This document shows positions 58,407-64,000 of a stretch of DNA of 64,000 nucleotides, in pieces (positions within the stretch are counted from its first letter, which is position 1; each line of letters starts with the position of its first letter). A program made the position numbers and the translations under genes. The stretch lies in the NCBI GenBank assembly GCA_030765065.1, contig CM060989.1:38865501-38929500 (forward strand). Direction: 5' to 3'. A model generated the notes under the pieces. That model had not been told where the DNA came from and searched no databases. It saw only the letters and a list, made by a program, of their open reading frames with translations. The stretch comes from Deroplatys truncata (taxonomy: Eukaryota; Arthropoda; Insecta; Mantodea; Mantidae).

Positions 58407-59116
58407 CAAGATATGTTTTTTCAATAATTACTGTTTTGAAATTTGGCCACTGCAGCTGCCATTCCATGCATGCGCATTGTTGGTTAGCCAAAGATGCTAT
58501 TACAGAAGAATTTGACTGTGTTTACATCCATTTGCAAACATGTTAAAATGCCTCAGTTGATTGAAAATCCCACCGACTGTGAAATACATTCTGTCATTCA
58601 TTTTCTTAATGTAGAAGAGGTCAAAGTGGCTGAATTTCATCAGCATTCAGTGAAGTATATGAAGAAAACATTAGGAACAAAGGAATGGTAAGAAAATGGG
58701 TCAGATCATATAAACCTGGCTGCACAAATGTGCATGATGAGGAATGAAATGCGTGACCTTCTGTGATTGCTGAAGACTTGGTGCAGAAAGTTGATGGAAA
58801 AGTTCCAGAGAAAAGATGCTTAATGATTTCCTTTATCTTGCAAGTTTCCTCAAATTTCAAGAAGTGTTCTTTATGGAATTATGACAGACCACTCAAAATT
58901 GTCACGTTGTAGTGGTTATTAAATCAGGTGGCAGATTTCTCTGAGCATGGAATACAAAAACTGGTTGTACAATATGACAAATTCCTTAATATAGGTGGAA
59001 ATTATGTTGAAAAGTAGATTAAAGTATAGGCTTTCATGTAAAAATAAAATTGATAGAAAAAGTGCATTTGTATGTTATTTATTTTAAAATGGTACTTACT
59101 TAAAAAACATACCTTG
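58407..59116 (+). mobile_element. internally deleted mariner
   Basis: It is flanked by TA (58405-58406, 59117-59118). The left end CAAGATATGTTTTTTCAATA pairs with the inverse of the right end, CAAGGTATGTTTTTTAAGTA. The N-terminus starts at ATG 58548 (MPQLIENPTDCEIHSVIHFL) and continues in broken frames to SVLYGIMTDHSKL (58900). It then jumps to the C-terminal GIQKLVVQYDKFLNIGGNYVEK (58950-59015). The whole catalytic region is missing, leaving 710 bp. Confidence 0.88.
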
Positions 59117-59595
59117 TATGTAAAATCTTACTTTTCCACATCACAACTTCCCTGGTCCATATACGCAAAAAAATCTTATGCAGGGTATTTGACACATACA
59201 GTTCTTTTATAAAAAAATACCATCCTCTTGTTTAATCTTATTACCAGAAAGCCTTATACTAATCTTAGTTGAATATCTAGCTATATAATGTACCTTACAT
59301 TACAAGAAATTTTTTAGAATTTTTAAATACCTGAATAAAACTAAAGCAAATGAACTTTCTAAACTTTCAGTCAGCAACTGCAAGAATTAAAAGGTACTGT
59401 GATATAAAAATAAGGCTGGAACAGAAAAGTAAACAAAGTAAGTCTACTCTACAACTTATGTTGCACTAGTAACTGATTTATTTTTATCTAAAACTACATT
59501 ACAATGTGCATCCATTACATTTCCAGGCATGCTTTTAAACTTAAAAAAAAAAAAACACAGGCGATGAAAGAGCACAGAACATTTTAGTTAATCAC

Positions 59596-59760
59596 CTTTC
59601 TTCTTTGGTAAGTTTGTTTTCACTTGGTGCTGGACTTGAAGCAGTGCTGGCATTAGAAATAACTGTAGCAGGTCGAGCAAGCGTAAGAATGACCTCTGAA
59701 GACCCTTGCTCTGTTCCAGAACTATTACTCTTGTTATGTTGGTCTGAACCATGCTGTAAC
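59596..59760 (-). CDS. SIPA1L: internal exon of SIPA1-like Rap-GAP
   Basis: A 165-bp exon with acceptor TGTTATAG (AG 59762-59761) and donor GAAAG|GTGATT (GT 59595-59594). It encodes LQHGSDQHNKSNSSGTEQGS, then EVILTLARPATVISNASTAS, and ends at LTKEE. The content is low-complexity serine-rich linker, so the assignment rests on phase: it enters and leaves after the second codon base, like the exon at 46918-47151. The joined frame reads LTKEER-LSPRV without a break. No further upstream exon could be found before the window edge. The Rap-GAP and PDZ exons presumably lie beyond 64000. Confidence 0.65.
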
Positions 59761-59864
59761 CTATAACAAGTATTCATTATATGAGATAATGTTAATTCAA
59801 TAACTCTATTGTAACTGTACAGCCTGCAATTTCTTGGATCTAGCAGGGATATTAAGAGCTACAC

Positions 59865-60965
59865 AATTAAGACAGTAAATTACACAAAATTAGATCATCA
59901 TTTAAGAAAGTTACACATGGTATTCCGCAAGGCTCAAACCTTGGTCCATATCTATTCTTATTATATATAAATTGCTTATTTAAAAAGGTAACATGCTGGT
60001 GATTTAGCCATAGGATACACAGATGACACAATGATCATTGTGAATGGAAAGTCAGAAATGGATGTACAAAATAAATCAAATTTACTACTAGAAACTATTA
60101 ATGTCCAGTTAAAAGAACTAGGTATGGCATTGAATATTAACAAAACAGAATGGATAACAAGTAACACTAAGTAATGCAACACAGTCCAATATACAACTAA
60201 ACATAGAAAATGGATTAATTCAGCACGTTACAGAAACAAACTTTTTAGGGCTAGTGATAGATTATAAATTAAACTGAAAGAAGCATGCCAATAAAACAGC
60301 CAAAAAAATAAACACAGGGCTATATATCTTAAGACAGTCTGCACAAATAATGGATAGAAAGAGCTTATTACAAATATATTATGCATTCATACATTCATAC
60401 CTAAGTTATGGGGTTGTATTATGGGGCAACGCACAGAAAAAAACAATGTTTAGATTTTTAGGCTTCAGAAGCGTGCCTTGAGAATAATATGTAATTTAAA
60501 AAAGCTTGATACTTGTAGAAATACCATAAAACATTAAATATACAATAAAAAATCATAGTAGTCAAATTAAGAACATGAACATACATAGACCTAACACAAG
60601 AACAAAGCAGAACTATTTTATTAATAGGTTAAGAGGAATATTGGGACATAAAAGTATAGAAAACAATACTAAAGATTTGTACAATCACCTACCTAACCAC
60701 ATAAAACAAATAACAGAAGATAAGAAAATATTTAAAGTAACTAAAATGTATCTGTTAGAAAATGTATTTTATTCGGTAGAAGAGTATAAATTGCTAATGT
60801 AAATGTTTTATGGTACCAATTGTTGTACAAGATGTTTTTTTGTTCAATTATACATACATAAATACATGTATATATACTTATTCTTTTTATGTAACACTCA
60901 TCATTTAACAATTTGAGAATCCTTGTAAAATGTATTTATAATTGGAGCTAATAAATGAAATGAAA
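59865..60965 (+). mobile_element. LINE 3' part (reverse transcriptase and C-terminus)
   Basis: It starts within the reverse transcriptase at VTHGIPQGSNLGPYLFLLYI (59900-59970, broken). YTDDTMIIVNGKSEMDVQNK (60015-60070) follows, the YxDD motif having an intact DD. The C-terminal frame 60575-60802 (75 codons, LYNHLPNHIKQI...NVFYSVEEYKLL) is of the type that ends Jockey/CR1-like ORF2s. It is 5'-truncated; the A-rich 3' end is near 60965. It lies upstream of the last known exon of the SIPA1L-like gene, on the opposite strand. Confidence 0.8.
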
Positions 60966-60990
60966 GAAAGTAATCTTTTGTGTCAAATAA

Positions 60991-61795
60991 AGGCTGGTTC
61001 ACAATAGTTCGAGAACGGTAACCAAAACAGAGACGAGAAAGGGAATCAATGCACCATACAAGATTTTGGTTCACAACAGCTCAGGTAACAAGAATTGGAA
61101 AGCATATCAATGATCATATCAATCACATAGTGGAAAGTCGATTTTGCGCATTGGGATCTCATTTGTTATTAACTGAGCAATGATATTTCCTTTCACCTGT
61201 TTCCAATTCAGCCAACAAAATGTGGGTTAGCCAACTTCAAAATTCGATAGAGTAAACATTATCTAAATGCATATCCATTACATTCCTGATCCCTCTAGTT
61301 GTGGCAAGCTTTCATTCCTTTATTTAACGGCATACATTAAAGTTGTTTATTGCTCTTTGTTAATTTGTAGCAGTTTTTGCTGTTCCTTGTAGTTCTTGCT
61401 ATTGTTTTTAAGGTAATAGGCAGTTTGGAGCTGCATATAAATGAATTACAGATGACCCTTTCACTAGCACTAATGCTCAATGGATCTGCCGGTGTCAAGA
61501 CCTAAAGTTAGAATGTATATATGCTAGAATTTGCTCCAGTTTCATTTTCAGCTTGTGACGGTAGAGAGCACCAGTGGCTGTTTCATGTCACGGCCACCCA
61601 GAATAATTTTCACAGTGAAGAGTCCAATATGGATCTAATATGCTGTGCCAGGGAACAAGAACAAGAAAAGTTAAAACTTGGCCTAGACTTCTTTCCTGTT
61701 CCCAGAGCCTGGGAAAGCTTCCCATCAATTGTGAATGCTCCCATTAAAATATATGCATTTCAACTTTGTCATTCCTGTTCTGGCTATTGTTCTCA
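60991..61795 (+). mobile_element. PIF/Harbinger-type MITE, copy 2
   Basis: Preceded by TAA (60988-60990) and starting AGGCTGGTTCACAA. The interior matches copy 1 in order: AATTCGATAGAGTAAACATT, TCATTCCTTTATTTAA, AGTTTTTGCTGTTC, GAATGCTCCCAT. The right end is diverged near 61795 and joins copy 3. Confidence 0.75.
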
Positions 61796-61824
61796 GTTGT
61801 TATGCACCAGTCTTAACCTGTGGA

Positions 61825-63703
61825 AACCAAAAGGGAAACATGAACAGAAACAAAACAGTACACACACTTGGTTCCCAATACCCTAGTAATGAGAACTGGT
61901 ATATATATGAATACCAAAGTGGAAACTCAATTTTGTGCATTGTGAATCACCTATTTTTAACATTTTTTCCCCTGCTTCCAATTCAGCCAACATAATGCAG
62001 ATTAGCCAACATTGAAATCCGAGAAGCAACATTTTCTACGAGGGCAGATCGAAAAGTAACACACAATAATTTTTTTCTGCCTTGGTAATGCAGCTGGAAT
62101 GTTGCAATTTCACACAGATATAGTTTTTTGAAGTTTTCACTGCAGAGGGTATTTTTTGTTTCATGTGCAGCTCTAGCGAGAGAAGCGTGAACTATGCAAC
62201 AAAGATGGCACCCATGTTACTGCCATCCACGTGTGAAGAGCAGAGAGGTGTGGTTCGATATTTGTGGGCCAAAGGGCATAAACCAAGTGATATTCACAGA
62301 AACATGCATGGTGTGTATGGGGATGATTGTATGGACCATAGCAATGTCTCTAGGTGGTATGCATTTTTCCTAGAGGGCCATGTAAACCTTAGTGATTCGC
62401 CACGCTCGGGAGGCCAGTAACAGCTGCAACCCTGCAGAATGTCAGAGGCATTGAGGCGGCAATTTTGAATGACCAGCATGTGCAACTGCGAATCTTATCG
62501 CAACAGATCAACATTTCCTATTGTGCAGTGTACGATATTGTTCATGACATGTTGAAATTCCAAAAGTTAGTGTTTGCTAGGTGCCTAAGAACCTGACAGA
62601 CAACCACAAGGGCCAGCGAATGATGACGAGCTTGGATCACCTAATGCGATACACCGCAGAAGGGTATGACTTTCTGAAAGGAACCGTCACTGGTGATGCA
62701 TCGTGGGCATACCACTACACGCCCAAAACCAAGCAGGCAAGTATGGAGTGGAAACATGCTGGTTCCCCAGTGAAGAAATAATTCAAAGTGATTCAATCTG
62801 CTGGGAAAGTGCTTGTGACAGTGTTCCAGGATATATATGGTGGTGTATTGGTGGACTTTGGACCACTGTCAATGCTGCAGCCTACATGAAAACTTTGGTG
62901 AAGTTGCGTTGTGCCCTTTGTGACAAACGCCACAACATGAATGCTGACAATGTCAAAATTCTTCATGACAATGCTCGCCCCCATGTTGCTGCTGCTGTTC
63001 ATCAGAAAATCACCAAATTTGGTTGGGAGGTGCTCCAGCATCCACCATACAGTCCGGACCTTGCACCGTCAGACTTTCATTTGTTTGGTCCCATGAAGAA
63101 AGTCCTGGTCGGCCAACGCTTTGCGACAGATGCGAAGTGAAATCAGCAGTCTGCAGATGGCTATACTCCGAGGAAACGGGCTTCTACAAACAGCGCATAT
63201 TGAAACTGGTATCACAGTGGGAGATATGTGTTGAGAAACTTGATGACTATGTCGAAAAGTAGGTAAAAGGTGTAAGTTAATTTGTGATTTCTTTTTTAAC
63301 TATTAAACTTTTTTGTGAAAAAATTATTGTGTGTTACTTTTCGATCCGCCCTCGTAAATGTAGATCCATTCTGTTTCCAATTCCTCTAGTCATACCAAGT
63401 GTCATTCCATTATTAATAGCATACGCTAAAAGTTATTTGTTATTCTTTATTAACTTCTACCAGTTTTTGCTGTACTTTGTTTGTAGTTTTTTTTTGAGGC
63501 AATAGCCAGTTTTGAGTTGCACATAATGAAACTACAGTTGAGGCTTTCACTAGAAGAATAAAAGCTCAATGGACCTGAAGGAGTCTGGATGCACACTTGC
63601 TAGAATTTCTTCTAGTTTCATTTTCTCAGCTTGCAACTAGAGAGAGCTCTAGTGGCAGTTTTATATCACAGCTGCCTTGACAGTTTCTACAGTTAAAAGA
63701 GTT
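61825..63703 (+). mobile_element. PIF/Harbinger-type MITE, copy 3, interrupted by a mariner
   Basis: The left part (about 61825-62038) matches the left region of copy 1 (ATTTTGTGCATTG, CCAATTCAGCCA). The right part (63357-63703) continues the same order (GTCATTCCATTATTAATAGC, AGTTTTTGCTGT, AGTTTCATTTTC). The mariner at 62039-63354 sits exactly between them. Confidence 0.75.
62039..63354 (+). mobile_element. mariner element, full-length but dead
   Basis: It is flanked by TA (62037-62038, 63355-63356), with inverted ends CGAGGGCAGATCGAAAAGTA matching over about 37 bp with one difference. The transposase runs from ATG 62205 (MAPMLLPSTCEEQRGVVRYL) to TAG 63260. Visible are SNVSRWYAFFLEG in the DNA-binding part, TGDASWAYHYTP (first aspartate, near 62695, E and T of the usual DETW changed), ILHDNARPHVAAAVHQ (second, near 62965), and SPDLAPSDFHLF (third, near 63060; D34D). 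It is inactivated by a stop near 62578 and several frameshifts. The near-identical ends suggest a younger insertion than its host MITE. Confidence 0.93.
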
Positions 63704-63706
63704 TAA

Positions 63707-64000
63707 AGGCTGGTTCACAACAACCAAGAATGGTAACCAGAACAAGAACGACAAAGTTCAAATACACGTATTTTAATGGGAATGTTCACAACTCCCGGGA
63801 ACAGGAAAGAAAACTTGGCCAAGTTTTAACCTTCTAATTTTGTTACCAGGCACAGCATATTAAATCCATACTTTGCATATTAAACTCTTCTCTGTAGAGA
63901 TTATTCTAGATAGCCGCAATATAAAACAGCCGCTAGTGCTCTTTCTAGTCGCAAACTGGAAACATGAAACTGGAACAAATTCTGTGTATATGCGTCCTAT
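63707..64000 (-). mobile_element. PIF/Harbinger-type MITE, copy 4 (cut by window end)
   Basis: Starts AGGCTGGTTCACAA after TAA (63704-63706), but the following sequence is the reverse complement of the right half of copy 1 (for example TAAATCCATA near 63865 and AAACTGGAAACATGAAAC near 63953). The copy is therefore in the opposite orientation and abuts copy 3. Confidence 0.75.

Larger units (their letters stand above)
47152..59595 (-). other. 12.4-kb intron of the SIPA1L-like gene
   Basis: Bounded by donor GTGATT (59595) and acceptor TTAATAG (47152). It is filled with transposons: mariner nested in mariner (47850-49884), SINE (49955-50169), Tc1-like (51655-52530), PIF/Harbinger (54438-55604), the second Tc1/mariner relative (55824-57019) and a short mariner (58407-59116). 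The stretches 47152-47849, 50170-51654, 52531-54437 and 57022-58404 are AT-rich with nothing recognised. Confidence 0.75.

Noticed and set aside
1..64000. CRISPR array, bacterial operon or phage-like system
   Set aside because: No regularly spaced repeats with unique spacers, no ribosome-binding sites with compact genes; all evidence fits a transposon-rich animal genome.

Overview
This is an AT-rich stretch of an arthropod nuclear genome, most likely an insect. That inference rests on the dense mix of mariner, IS630-Tc1, hAT, PIF/Harbinger and piggyBac-like elements, the tRNA-headed SINEs and the LINEs, plus spliced exons of an animal Rap-GAP gene. The order of insect cannot be told. No bacterial operons, rRNA, CRISPR arrays or intact tRNA genes were seen. 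Nearly all short open frames in the window are chance frames or pieces of decayed transposons.

The only host gene I can support lies on the minus strand between about 59.8 and 44.3 kb. Three exons (59760-59596, 47151-46918, 44952-44727) have canonical splice sites and matching phases. They encode the C-terminal end of a SIPA1-like (SPAR/SIPA1L) Rap GTPase-activating protein, ending in its coiled coil. The GAP and PDZ parts must lie beyond the right edge. The last two introns (12.4 kb and 2.0 kb) are full of transposons.

Layout. 0-1.4 kb: a 963-bp unit with a tRNA-like head in direct repeat, its second copy fused to a mariner end. 1.9-5.1 kb: a hAT element holding a tandem array of two repeat modules (A x3, B x2). 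5.4-11.5 kb: nothing recognisable apart from one hairpin. 11.5-14 kb: an RTE-like LINE remnant and a single-copy A-B repeat in reverse orientation. 16-18.7 kb: two MITE-like elements sharing a core but not their ends, separated by a short-period tandem repeat. 19-27.4 kb: two copies of a tRNA-SINE with target duplications, a minus-strand LINE split by a MITE and a mariner, and a short Tc1/mariner relative with enlarged inverted ends. 29-33 kb: a mariner inside an old hAT-like repeat, then a piggyBac-like element carrying a hairpin. 33-37.3 kb: a plus-strand LINE split by a DD41D element and a repeat fragment. 38.4-39.5 kb: a Gypsy-type integrase end with a probable LTR. 39.9-42.2 kb: a hAT element with a perfect 8-bp target duplication and a nested Myb/SANT-bearing element. 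42.4-44 kb: a foldback element hit by a Harbinger-type MITE and a SINE. 45.4-63.4 kb: pogo, mariner-in-mariner, PIF/Harbinger and further elements, many in the introns of the SIPA1L gene.

The value of the window is as a record of nested insertion, internal deletion and end exchange among transposons. Several insertions can be proven inside the window because an uninterrupted copy is also present. I found no intact autonomous element and no convincing new gene system. The most unusual structures are the modular A/B tandem array, the two MITEs with exchanged ends, the element with enlarged inverted repeats, and the foldback element that preserves its own empty sites.
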